A stretch of DNA of 64,000 nucleotides from Drosophila pseudoobscura. Its lineage: Eukaryota > Arthropoda > Insecta > Diptera > Drosophilidae. The stretch lies in contig NC_046683.1 of NCBI RefSeq assembly GCF_009870125.1, forward strand, positions 37,897,869-37,961,868, written 5' to 3'. Shown here in pieces: positions 25,201 to 36,959 of this stretch (its first letter is position 1; the number at the start of each line of letters is the position of its first letter). The notes under the pieces are model-generated. The model was not told the DNA's origin, ran no database searches, and was given only the letters and a program-made list of their open reading frames with translations. The translations under genes and the position numbers were made by a program.

Positions 25201-25841
25201 AGCAGCAGCAGCAGCAGGTCTACGACTCCCAAATCTTCAGCACCCCAGGGCCACACTACGTTGACGATCAGGTCAGGGGAGGAGTCCATCTGCGTCCTCC
25301 TGCTCCTGTTCCTGTTCAGACAGGTGCGTTGCAGTTCTGGCAGCGTCCTCCGCCCCAGTTCAAGCGCGTGCGGCAAGGAAGTAAGCATCCGCATCCTCAT
25401 CCGCACCTACACCCTTATCCACCGTACTTCGTGCCCAGTTATCCAAGTGCCCCGGCCGGAGAGCCTCTCTATCGTCTGGTACCTGTGGCCCAGCACAAAC
25501 ACTGGCGCACTAAGCCTCAACATCCTCTCCAGCAGGCCCAGCAGCAGTCGCAGCCCATTCAGGTGCCTCCCCACGCGCAGTCCTATCCGGACAGGGCCGT
25601 CAACATTGGGCATAGCCTGGCCGGCGACATCTTGGTCAACTACAACAGCAACAATCAGTTTAACCCCCAGGCGGAGTTAGTGCCTCAGGCTCAGTTGGCA
25701 GCGCCGCCGCCACCGCCTCTGTCTTACCAGGCCCAGAGTGGCCAGGGTCTGGGGGGTCCGCTCTGGTCGGAGCGTGAGAAGCCGGCGCGGCAGCCACGTG
25801 CCCAGTATACTGAGCAACAGCAACAGCAGCAGCAGCAGTAG
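22297..25841 (+). CDS. Secreted Pro/Thr/Gln-rich protein, two exons
   Basis: Exons are 22297-22883 and 23090-25841, joined in phase (donor AC|GTGAGT, acceptor TTGACAG|G), giving about 1112 residues. I chose the ATG at 22297 because it opens a clear signal peptide (hydrophobic residues about 4-24, small residues before the cut) and sits directly behind a pyrimidine tract and CTACAG, which looks like the 3' end of a 5'-UTR intron. An in-frame ATG at 22180 lies upstream of that acceptor. The protein is low-complexity: Ser/Thr tracts near residues 60-130, a conserved-looking charged block around residues 320-400, a Thr-rich stretch at about 612-645, a His-rich stretch near 753, a duplicated RQLRVGK motif, each copy followed by polyglutamine, near 858-910, and a terminal polyglutamine. 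No catalytic domain is visible. An extracellular matrix or cuticle-like role is inference. The reading frame at the C-terminus is doubtful (see findings). Confidence 0.85.
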
Positions 25842-27200
25842 ACGATGGAGATAAAGATGGTTTCTATGTCATTGATAAGCGTAATGTCAAAATGTGATCT
25901 ATGGGGAGGACAATCCAACAGTAAGCCCAGCTTTTCCCAAAATTAAATTAGAGTATTGCTGATGCTGATTTTGCCTCATTTTCGATTCTTCTTTTCCATG
26001 TATTCAAAGTTCTCCATTCCGACCAAAGTATTTCAGTGGCACATTCCTTGTCAGTGGATAAGTAGAGATAGTTTTATCTGTTTTATCCAACGCGTACGTC
26101 TTTGTCCGTCAGATCTGATGGCAATGGTTTTACAAGTATTTGCTAGGCTTAACGCTCTACCAGAAGCTGACGCGTTTATTTGAGGTGGAGCCAATATTTC
26201 ACAATGCACACAGCTGGCATTGAGGCTACACATATGTATGTACTTTGTTCCCATTTCTTCTTTCCGATACAACAACATCAGCATACCCGGATCTGGCTCC
26301 ATAGCCTTCCTTTCAATGGGGAGGCGCAAGTAATTAGTGATGGAAAATGAGGAAAGAACTAATGTTCTTCATTCCTTACATCGACTTCTTCCCTTCCAAA
26401 CGTTATAAACTTGCTCCCCGAGTTATATTCTACAAATTATAAATAAATATATTATGTAGAGCTGGTCATTTAAGATAAATTATAATTTGAGGCCTGTTCA
26501 CTCGCCTCATTTGTGACAAGCATCGATATACGTATCGCGTATCGCTTACAGGGTTACACATCTATCCAAACTGGATGTGCGCTTCAAGGCTTTTAGCTAA
26601 TATGCAAGATACACAGATATCTATATATGTATACATAAATATGTATATATAGCAACATGATAAATATTCGTGAACCTATGTGAACGATGAAGTGTACGCA
26701 AAATAATCGATGAAAGTTATTCGTGCATTGCACAAAACCTAGTTTAAGGGAGAAAAACGGATAATTTTCTTTGTATGATATCCTTAATTTTCTGTTCAAT
26801 CCTGTTTATACACACATGCTATACCACATACACTATATGTACTATTTATTGTTTCCCTTTGAATGTTTTCAAAATCCATGCGAAATTTTGTATAAAAGCC
26901 ATAACAACTAAGGTCACTGTAAGTTACTAGAAACGCTGCAACAATCACGTTATGCAACTAATAAACATGATAAATAATCGTACGCAAATACCATATGTTA
27001 AAATTTAAACAATTAGATATACGACCTTTTTTTTGTTTATTGTAATAAAAGAAAATAATTTGTAGACGAGAAATTTTATCATCGAAATAAAGCGAATCAA
27101 ATTGAAATTTAAAATGTTACATGTCATTGCCATCGTTACTTCCTATCAGATATACGGACATCTGGCAACCCTAACAGCTGAGCGATGTAAACAAGTCCGG
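25842..27200 (+). other. 3' flank of the secreted-protein gene; intergenic AT-rich DNA
   Basis: No gene is seen. The first bases after the stop, in the -1 frame, keep a coding-like stretch to about 25898. After that the DNA is AT-rich with ATAAATAAATA near 26440 as a possible poly(A) signal and CATATGTATG microsatellite patches. A TATAAAA at 26891 precedes TCACTG at 26915 by only about 24 bases, which is weak as a promoter. Confidence 0.35.
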
Positions 27201-27626
27201 TGCATGCGCAGTGGAGGAGAGAGAGCCAGGAGCCAGTGAGCAGGTTAAATGGGGGAGGCTTGAACAAAAATCGATGAGGGAGGTCCCCCTTGACGAGGAC
27301 CTCCACAGGCACTTGAATTGACTTTGGGCCGTAAAATGATTACAGGCCGAAAGCTAAACTAGACGCTGAGAGAGTGAGAGAGCATGTGCGTGTGGAAGAG
27401 CGTCGCAGCGAGAGAGACTGTGCAAGTGAAAATGAGAGCGGGATAGCGGAGCAACAGCAAATGAAGCAGCAGAACAGAAAACGGGCGAAGTTCAACCCAG
27501 GAGTGCGAGTCCCCAGCAAATTGCAAATTAAACTGCTGAATAATACTATGCTATTCTAGTAACAATTCAATCCCCTAAAATACAATAAAACCCAAGTCGG
27601 AGCCCCGCTCTCGGAAGTGTATGCTC

Positions 27627-27658
27627 GTGTGCGTGCGTGTGTGTGTGCGTGTGTGTGC
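27627..27658. repeat. (GT)n microsatellite in the RSG7 leader region
   Basis: About 30 bases of GT with GC interruptions. It is complementary to the (CA)n at 27908-27950, so a transcript could fold between them. Confidence 0.85.
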
Positions 27659-27907
27659 TTGGACCTGGGTCTTGCCGTAACTCCAGTAAATTTCTGCACA
27701 TAGCGGTGAGAAGGGGAGCAGAAAAGCGGAGTCAGCGACGAAGAAAACGGAAGCCTCGCACAAGGCGGAGGAAAAATCTCGTTAAGATGGAAAGCAAACC
27801 GAGGAAATGACCGGCAGCACCACCAGCAGCAGCAGGTGAACTTGTGGAACTTCTTCGGAAAGGAGTGCCCCCGCAACTAAATAGATCGCCGTGTCCGTTT
27901 ATGAACA

Positions 27908-27950
27908 GACACACACACGCACACACGCACACACACACACACACACACAC
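27908..27950. repeat. (CA)n microsatellite in the RSG7 leader region
   Basis: Over 40 bases of CA with two CG interruptions; likely variable in length between alleles. Confidence 0.9.
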
Positions 27951-28108
27951 GGATACGAACAGGTCACGCACACAACGAGGAGGCCAAAATAGCTCAGGGC
28001 CTCTCCGTCGCCCTTACTTCACCACCTACGTGACCCGGCTCCCACGCAGCACGGCGATTATAAATAGCTTTAGCTTTGCCGAGTCCAGGACTTGAGGCTG
28101 GTTGTACA

Positions 28109-31100
28109 ATGGTAACAATGAACTCGGAGGCAGACAAAACTCAAGCAACCAATGCTACCCTGGCCATGAGCAACGCTGAAAAACACCCAGCCGTGGAGAG
28201 CACTAGTTCACTTCCAACATCCCCACCAGCCACAGCCACGGCCGCAACAGAAAGCTGCGCCCCAGCTGCAATATCACCACCAGCTCCGGCTCAAGCTACA
28301 ACTCAAACTTCAGTTCCCACTCCTGCCCCAGAAGCTCTGGCCAATGGCAACAGCAATTCCAACATTCAGGAAGTGGTGGCCACCACCAGCTCAGGCAGCG
28401 CGGCCGCCACTACGGCAGAAGGAGGAGCAACGGTAAACGGAGGGGGAGGGGTGGTCACTTCGGCGGCGGCTGCCACGCCACCCCCCTCGGCCAAGACGGT
28501 GAATGTCCGCGATACCACTACCTCGGCGGGGGTCAGCAGCAGCTCGGCTAGCAAGTCTAGCGGCCTGCTGACAGTCAACAGCAATCATCACCATCATCAT
28601 CATCATCAGCAGTCCTCGTCGTCGTCGACATCGTCGCAGCAGCAGGCGACCCCGTCTACGGTGGTCATGCAGTCGTCGTCACAGCACCAGCGCAGTAATA
28701 AGAACGAAGATGCACCCAACATACTCGTGTACAAAAAGGTGGGGGCTGCGAAATCTTAATTCTTAATTCTTAATCTCAACAATAGTAATGACGAAGAAAA
28801 GAACAGAATTTTCGCTAAGATGCAATTTCTGATGCGTCGATGTTTCCTGTCGATGTGGGCCATACCGATCTGGATATCACCTAGAAAGGGTATTCTCCAG
28901 ATAATTCTTTGCCAAATGAGAGAAGTCACACTTATTCAATATATTTGACATTTTTGTATTGATTTTTCTATTAATTATTGGATATAATAACCTCAATGTA
29001 AAATATTCCCACTATAGATGGAAACCATTATTGAGAAGATGCAGGCGGAGTCGACCGGTGTGGCCGTGCGCACTGTGAAAGCGTTCATGAGCAAAGTTCC
29101 GTCTGTGTTCACGGGCGCGGATCTGGTGGCATGGATACTGAAAAACTTCGATGTGGAGGATGTGACGGAGGCCCTGCACTTTGCCCACCTGCTAAGCTCG
29201 CATGGCTACATCTTTCCCATCGACGATCATGCGCTGACAGTCAGGAACGACGGCACCTTCTACAGGTTTGCGGTCCAAGATCACAGCATGCTTTTCGACA
29301 GGTATCGTAATATGATTATCCAGATTTCAGACGCCCTACTTTTGGCCCTCGAACTGCTGGGAGCCGGAAAACACAGACTATGCGGTCTACCTATGCAAGC
29401 GCACCATGCAGAACAAAACGCGCCTGGAATTGGCCGACTACGAAGCCGAGAACCTGGCCAAGTTGCAGAAGATGTTCTCTCGGAAATGGGAGTTCATCTT
29501 CATGCAGGTAAGTATCGAATAGGAACTGAGCCACGACCCTATTTATGCTTTACATTCCCCCAACAGGCCGAGTCACAGAGCAAAGTGGCCAAGAAGCGGG
29601 ACAAGCTGGAGCGCAAGGTGCTCGACTCACAAGAGCGCGCCTTTTGGGACGTGCACCGTCCCATGCCAGGGTGCGTCAACACAACCGAGATCGACATCAA
29701 GAAGGCTTATCGACGAGGCGGCTCCAGCCATGGAACTGGTTCCTCCGGCGCCTCCGTGGCCAAGAATCCAATCGAGCAGCTGTCTCGCATCATTGCCCTG
29801 CGGAAACAGAAGCTCGAGCGGCGCACAATCAAAGTGTCCAAGGCGGCCGAGGCGTAAGTGCTGGCCCACATTTCCCAGCTCGATTAATACAGAATTTGTG
29901 TGGTTCGCAGTTTGGTTGCCTACTACGATCAGTACAATGAGTTCGATTACTTTATAACCTCTCCTGAGCTGCCCAATCCCTGGCAAACGGACAGCACAGA
30001 AATGTGGGATACGGAGAAGAATAGGTACGTGATTCCCAATTGATTGTCAAAGTAGTCATTTCTACATAAGTCTGGACTTAAGTCCTTCTCGATTAGCATA
30101 TACAGCATATACATGTTTATTACTCCCCCTGTCCCCCGTTTGCTATGTGTTTTTTTTTTATTATTTCTGTTTGAACGTTTAAGAGATCCATACTTACTTC
30201 GAAAAAACGATAAAAATATCAAATTTTAAAATTAAATCTTTCCAACTTATTTCGTAAAACAAAACTATATTTTACTCTCTATGGAAATCATTACGAATTG
30301 CTCAATAATGGCCTTCCAACTGTTCGGCCACACAATTAATAAAATTTGTTTGGTTTTGTATTTCCAATCAAATAATTTCCACGTCCACATTGCTAGAAAA
30401 TTTTCTCATGGGCACGTTTTCTTTTTACCCATTGAGGAGTATTGTATCAGCATGAAAGAAGTGAAACTTATTTATATCTATATGTATTTATGGACATAGT
30501 AAATACATGCATTTTCGTTTCGAATTTTGTATCCTTGGTAGATCGTACTTAATTGGGCACCATGGTTTCAGCCTAACACTTAGATCCCTTGATGATTACT
30601 ACAGATTTGTACTATCTCTCCATTACAGCAAAGAAGTTCCTGTTCGCCGCGTAAAGCGTTGGGCCTTCAGTCTGCGGGAGCTGCTGAACGATGCCATCGG
30701 ACGTGATCAGTTCACCAAGTTCTTGGAGAAGGAGTACAGCGGCGAAAATCTGAAGTGAGCGAAAGTGATATCAAAGCTAGATATGCAAACTAATGCCATC
30801 CGCTATTTTTCTGTTCAGATTCTGGGAATCAGTGCAAGAGATGAAGGCGCTGCCACAGGCGGAGATCAAAGAGGCCATACACAAGATCTGGCAGGAATTT
30901 CTCGCTCCCGACGCCCCGTGCCCAGTAAATGTGGACTCAAAGTCCGTGGAACTGGCCCGGGAGGCGGTCAACTCACCGAACGGCCCAAATCGCTGGTGTT
31001 TCGATGTGGCCGCTTCCCATGTTTACCACCTGATGAAGAGCGACTCGTACTCGCGCTACCTGCGCTCTGACATGTACAAGGACTACTTGAACTGCTCGCG

Positions 31101-31146
31101 AAAGAAGATCAAGTCCATACCGAATCTGTTTGGCGTGAAACGTTGA
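28109..31146 (+). CDS. RSG7: Regulator of G-protein signalling 7 (R7 family RGS)
   Basis: Seven exons join in frame: 28109-28738, 29018-29265, 29324-29507, 29567-29853, 29911-30024, 30629-30754 and 30819-31146 (638 residues). All introns are GT-AG. Exon 1 encodes a fly-type Ser/Thr/Ala-rich N-terminus with a His tract, ending in NILVYKK, which matches the start of vertebrate RGS7. Then come the DEP domain (about 211-295), the R7 homology region (about 296-420, with the near-invariant [20 protein letters not shown] and [16 protein letters not shown]), the GGL domain (about 425-480, with NPW), and the RGS domain (about 500-615, with SGENLKFWESVQ and [11 protein letters not shown]). R7 RGS proteins pair with the atypical G-beta-5 through GGL and speed GTP hydrolysis by Go/Gi alpha; DEP/R7H bind a membrane anchor. 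A second in-frame ATG at 28118 is an alternative start. The 604-bp intron 30025-30628 is the only long internal one. Confidence 0.95.
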
Positions 31147-34100
31147 GACACACTCCGTGGACTGCCACGCTTTCAGGTTGCGTGAGATGTTGGATTGGTT
31201 CACGTAATTGTGGATTGGAGGCGTAAAGTTAGCGGGGGGAAGGACCTTGATACATACTCCAGTCAGGTACTCAAACTCGTATTTGTATGTATTTAAGCGA
31301 TGTTACTTATTTATTACTTGCCACTGTGTCGCGTGTTCTCGTTTATGGAGATTTTTTATTAGTATTTGTTATACATATTAGTTACCTCGACGTGCCCATC
31401 GTGATCTTGCAAGGAGCTTCGTTCTGTTTTCCCTCTAAAATCACAATTCTCACAGCACTTTCCCATTCTCCTCCTGGAAGCCCTTTTCTTCATACTTTAT
31501 CTCGCGCTCTCTCTCTCTCTCTCTCTCTCTTTCTGTGTCCCCCTTCTGTGACCCTGTCTCTTTCTTTCTCGACGAAAACACCACTTAAGATGAAAAAGAA
31601 ACTGCCAAGAGAATGTTAGAAAATGGAGACAAACACAAAAAAATAAATTGTAAATCAAACATGGAAGTGAAGCAAAGCCAACACCAAAAACCGTCGAGAC
31701 CTTATTCTCGATTAAATGATGCATATAATTACATAACATTTCCAAAAATTATTCAGTACATAATTATGAAAAAAACAAGGAAAAACACCATACCGAAACA
31801 CATAAACCAAGCAATTGTCAAGTGTAACCGATAATACTTAAAAAAAAGTAGATATACAAAATACGAAAACAATACGAAAAAATGACAACCTAACCTAAAG
31901 AAAACAAGTGTGCTAACACACAAAAAAAGCCACCAACTGAATTGTCAAACTATAACCAAAAACAAAAAAAGAATCATAGAAGAGAAAAAACGAATACCCT
32001 AGAAAAAACAACATTTAACGGAGTCTAAGAACTATAATCGCATAAGTAATTAGCTTAAAATGAAAATCGATCGAAAATTAACCTTGAACTGGAAGAAAAG
32101 TTTGCAAACAAAGAAAAACAGAATCCACCAAACTTCTGGTCAAGCATCTTCTGTCCACACATTCCCATACACACTTCGGCATTCCACCTTTTTCGAGTTC
32201 CTTCCTTTTCGAGGATTTTCATGTGAGTTCGTTGAAAATGTAACGTGTGTCAGCAGCATTACCATGGCTATGGGCTGTTTCTATCCCTTTCGTTGCAGTC
32301 ACACAGTATGCGCACGCGCAGACACAGATTTAAGCCTAGACAAGCGCACTCACATATCGATAAGAAGTTAGCTGGAAAGAAAAACATAGGTATGATTTTA
32401 TTCATGTAAAATTGTTCTGTCCATTGCGGTTTTTTTTCCAGCGTGCGTAAACTTCTGTTAAAGAGAGCGGGGGCTTTAATTTTGAATAAATGTATACTAT
32501 ACTATTTTCTCTTGAATATTAGTTGTTGGATATGAGATGGGAGACAGAGTGATAAAAAGGAAATGTCAAGTTCAGCTGGGGACAAAAAGTACACGAGAAA
32601 GTTAGGGTAAATAGGGTCAAAGGTGTGATAGCTGATAGGAAGTTAGCCAAAAGAGAGCTTTACAATAACGGAGATAGCAGCGACGATCCAGCTGGGAGAG
32701 TATATACATAACTTAGAGTGCCAGCCAGAGTTTGGATGTCCCTCACTCCCTCCCTCTCTATCTCTCTCTCTTTTACAAATGTGGATTACAGCAGATTCCG
32801 GGGAAATCCATAATAACTAAACCATAATAACTACCTACATATATATGATATATGTAAATGTATTTACACTAACATCAAGCTGATTTTGGGGAAAGTCTCC
32901 ACACATTTTGAAGTAGCAATTAGACCTAGAATTAAGCCAAATGGAAAGTAAACTAAAGGCGGAATACTAAAACTATAGGAATTACTCGTAAATACATATT
33001 TAACATGCACACAAAAGGTACACAATTGCCAGAGGAGCCGGAAGCGTTGTCCACTTTTGGGCCAAAAATCAAGAAAAAATTGTGTATTGTAACTAAAGCA
33101 TATTTAAACGTTAATTATAATGGATTCCCGTTTGTAGTGGTGTAAACTGTGTGTTTGTAAATGGTGTCTAAAACTTAAACAAAGGAAATAGTTAATAATA
33201 TACCTATACAAATGTATGTGTATATATAGATACATGCATATACATATAAATATTTACTTTAAGTATAATATACAAATACTAACTATATCTCAATGTGCGT
33301 CTGTATGTGAGTAGTAGAAACCCAGATCGATTTCGGAAACATCAAATAGTTATTCTAAAAAGGAAACCAAAACCAAATCTGTGTATCCACGCACTCTGAT
33401 TTCATCTTTGGCTTCTTATCGTTACTTTTTTCTAGAATGTAGAATAGAATACAAAACATACATATAAGATGTTCTTTTCAGCATTCCTTCCTGTTTTTTT
33501 TTCCACCCACCTCTGTATAAAACTAAAATTAGAATAAATTACTATAAAATATAAAGCATCCTTGTAAACTATATTGAGGCAAGGAGTAAATTAATGAAAA
33601 TTCCAGAAAAGTGGCAAAGCTTGGCACAGACTTGTTTCGCCTGTTTACAGCTAAACAAATATGCAAAAAATTAAATAAATATTCTATATATGTATGTATG
33701 TACTGTACGCAGAAGCTATTCACCCGCAATAAACCAGACAGCAAAGCAAAACGTTTTTCTTAGGTTATCGTATACCAAAGCTGCATCAACAACCACAACC
33801 AGAACAACAATTAGTACACTGTGCGACAAAATGGAACTTTTAGAATGTACTTTGCACGAGACATAAATTAGGTTATGGGCCTGTAGGCATTGCTTAGTGT
33901 ATTATTAAACGGGGTAAATTTTTTTTTAATTTTAATGATTAATAGCTAATTTCGTTGAGAATCAATGCCACTAAAGAGCTAACGTCTAAAATAAGGACCA
34001 TGCAATACAAAAAATATTATTAAAAATGAAAAAGGTAAAGAAACATTAAATATCGAAAAAAAATGTACTTTTGGTCGCTACATTTTCAGGTATATCCACT

Positions 34101-34400
34101 CTATCGACACGAATAAAAAAAACTGCTAAAGGTCGTACCGTGGATATCGGTGCTGATGACTAGTGAACAAAATTATAAAAGTGACAAGTCACCCAATCGC
34201 GGCATTTTATCCAAGCCAACAACCTAATATTTGCCTCGTGCAGAGTAAAAAATTACTTTCGCATAGTGTTGTTAAACTACAATCAAGAAATACTACGAAA
34301 AGAATCCGTGTTAATTGTAAATTGTTCAGCAAGAAAAACTAAACCCAACTAAATAAAAGGTTAATTTAAGCAAAAGAAAAAATTGTATGATAACGAAACC
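31147..34400 (+). other. RSG7 3' UTR and A-rich downstream DNA
   Basis: No gene is seen. The first kilobase has a (TC)n tract (31505-31532) and A-rich sequence with AATAAA-type signals near 31641 and 32484. The remainder is AT-rich, with microsatellites near 33220-33250 and 33690. Where the transcript ends is not decidable by eye. Confidence 0.35.
31505..31532. repeat. (TC)n microsatellite in the RSG7 3' region
   Basis: Fourteen CT units about 360 bases after the stop codon. Confidence 0.9.
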
Positions 34401-36560
34401 CCCAAATATGTACTGAACGTTGGTAACATTTATTGGTCAGATTTCTGTATGTTACTATGTGTATGTCCCAAATAGTATCAGTGCGCTTTTCAAAACTCTA
34501 AGCTCTAAAACTTCTTTGCTTGGCTGGGCATCGGCAGCGGTTGAGGATCGTGGAACGCAACTCGGAACTTCGTCACCATTGAGGCTTCTTCAGATCCATG
34601 TTGGGTTCGCTTGGGGGTTTCCCGGTCCCATTAAGCCAATTTGTAATATTTTTTTTGTCTTTTTTTCTAAATGCTACTTTTATGGCGCATGAAATTCTCA
34701 GGTTTATTTTCACTTCGGCTTCTTGCGCTTCGCGCAACGGGATTTCCGGCGTGGCTATGTTCAATCAGACATCTGCTTGTTACCTGTGTTCTCAGGCCTA
34801 GGTGCACCCTGAATGAGCTGGTGATTGACCTCGAACTACTGCACGTTATTGGGATGCACTATTGTGCGATCAACGGAGGTCTCTGGCTCAAAGCTATTAC
34901 ATTTATTGTCCTGTGTGGGGAGCACTCGGTACGAACCGCTTGTGAGGACGTTTGACCAATAAAATTCAGCTTGTTTTCGGCTTAAAGCCCCTCTGTTGGA
35001 AGGCGGTACTGGGATTATAAGTGTAAGTGGATGGTAGATTCAAGTCACCTTAGCACAGGCCACAGAGATTCCCCTTTGCTCCTCGTTCTTGATCTTTGGG
35101 AATTGACTCCATCCTCCAAGGCACCCAGGTCATGTTTTTCATCAACGTGCGCGTATCAGCCTACAGCGTGTAATCACACAAATCAACCGCCATTAATCTT
35201 CGAGTTTCTTTTTAAGGTGCAGGTTGCCATTCACCTGTGCATTGCAGTTCCGTTGAACGTTGTGCCACATTCCAACTCCGCAGTAGTTTTAGTTCGTCAA
35301 AGTAATTTCCAGAATTTGGAATAACCATAGCCAAATCGCATTGATTTGATGTGAAGTCTTTAAAATTAGCTTGAAGGCTTGTGACATCCTTGTACATCCG
35401 TATGTCTGATTTGGAAGCCAGGGACACAATAACTCGGATTCTTTGCTTAAAGACCTGGACGCAACATTAATTATGGCCGCCGTCTGTACCTGTAGAGGAA
35501 AGAAGAAGCGTGGGGTGTATTTCAATAGGCCATCTGTCTGGTCTCTTGCACGATCTTTAATGTTTAATGTTCTTTAATGTTCACGATCTGTGCTGACTGG
35601 CTACTTGGTATACTGTGTGGTTAGTGCTTCAGGTAATCAAATGGCACGACCACGACTACATCCTGCAGTGATGCAGGATCATGGCTGAAAAGAAAAATGG
35701 CAACAGAACTGGCCGATAATGGAGAAAATAATAAAAGTCTCCTTGAGCATGCCACATCAGTTTCGGCAAAAAATGATATCTCCAAGGTCAAACAGGTGAA
35801 GCCTTAGGACCATCGTAATAGACTTGCTTAGTCTTCAACTTGGAATACCAGCCATACACGACTCGAGAATCACTATATTTGTCCGTACTCTAAATAATAA
35901 ATTCTGAATAATTAAATAAATATGTTAGATTAAGATTTGCCTACTTGTAGTTAGTCTCCAAGAGAGAAGATTCTTTAAATAAAACAACGTAATACAAACA
36001 AATTTGGGCCGCCTTTATGGATACATTGAACTGAGGGAGGGCAATAAGATTTTGCTGGCCCTTAAAGCTTGAGTTCCCTAAATAGAGCAAAGATCTAACA
36101 GTAAAGGCGGATTTAGAATCACAAATACAAAGCTTAACAGCTTTTAAATACAATTTTCCAATGGACAGTGTCGGGATTCCTAGCCCTATATTAGTCTACA
36201 AATTTTTCAAATAATAGCCAGTGCACTATGCTCGATTTTCCGAGATAGGGATGCAAAAAGTTAAAAAACTGATTGTGAAATTAGCAAAAAAAATGTATTT
36301 ATTTATTAATAATATACTTTATTAAGATGGAAAACAATTTTTTTCGCTGGGTGTCAACTTTTTTCTCTTTAAAGTCCGCTGATAAGTGGCAACTTTCGAT
36401 TGGTACAAATTGGAGCGAAATTTTTAAATTATAACTGAACTTACTAAGAGAACTAAGCATGCATTCAAAATACAAATACCACTAAAATTACTAATTATGA
36501 TAAAAGTATGTGAGTATTAGTAATTTAATAAGAAGAAGGGAATTAGTGTTGGATATATGT
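34401..36560. other. Unassigned DNA with possible old transposon remains
   Basis: No gene is seen. Two minus-strand frames (35212-35525 and 35941-36153) look protein-like but match nothing I can name with confidence. The composition is less A-rich than the preceding RSG7 3' region, consistent with old repeats. Confidence 0.3.
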
Positions 36561-36569
36561 ATTTATCTG

Positions 36570-36752
36570 ATAGAGTGAATTATAATCCCAGAATAATCCG
36601 ATCTACAGAGTTGACGGGACGACGGTATATAGTTTCTAGTTAATCTAATAGGAATCGTGAAGTTTATGCGACTCAACAGATCAGGGCTATTTACGTCCCC
36701 CTTGATCAAGTTGTGCATAAAAATCACACCAAGCATTTTTCGACGGTTATCT
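36570..36752 (-). mobile_element. 3' end of jockey/CR1-like retroelement, inverted fragment
   Basis: The reverse complement reads GVIFMHNLIKGDVNSPDLLS followed by RINFTIPIRLTRNYIPS, the same C-terminal reverse-transcriptase tail as at 38970-39180 and 46560-46750. The rest of the element is absent. Confidence 0.7.
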
Positions 36753-36959
36753 AAGAATTGGATTCCTAATATAAATCCACTAGATTAAGAAGGCAAATGG
36801 CTGCCTCTGTATCTGCGAAAAAAACGAACAATAATAAATTGGCCGGCGTCATGCAAGAAGTCATGAGCTAGAAAAACGTGTAGAATATTGAATCAACAAA
36901 ACGGTCGGGACAAGTTAGCATCTCAAATAACGAAATAATAATGTTACCAACTATACAAG

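Larger units (their letters stand above)
27201..28108 (+). promoter_or_regulatory. RSG7 5' leader and promoter region
   Basis: The sequence upstream of the RSG7 start changes from AT-rich to GAGAG-rich (27220-27450) and carries (GT)n at 27627-27658 and (CA)n at 27908-27950. An E-box CAGCTG lies at about 27175. A CAGCAGCAG|GTGAAC at about 27835 could serve as a donor. No TATA box is obvious. A long 5' UTR is likely, but its start cannot be placed. Confidence 0.4.

Noticed and set aside
35941..36153. Minus-strand 70-codon frame with KLCICDSKSAF resembling a piggyBac transposase segment
   Set aside because: Only a short stretch looks alike, with no catalytic context on either side; not enough to call.
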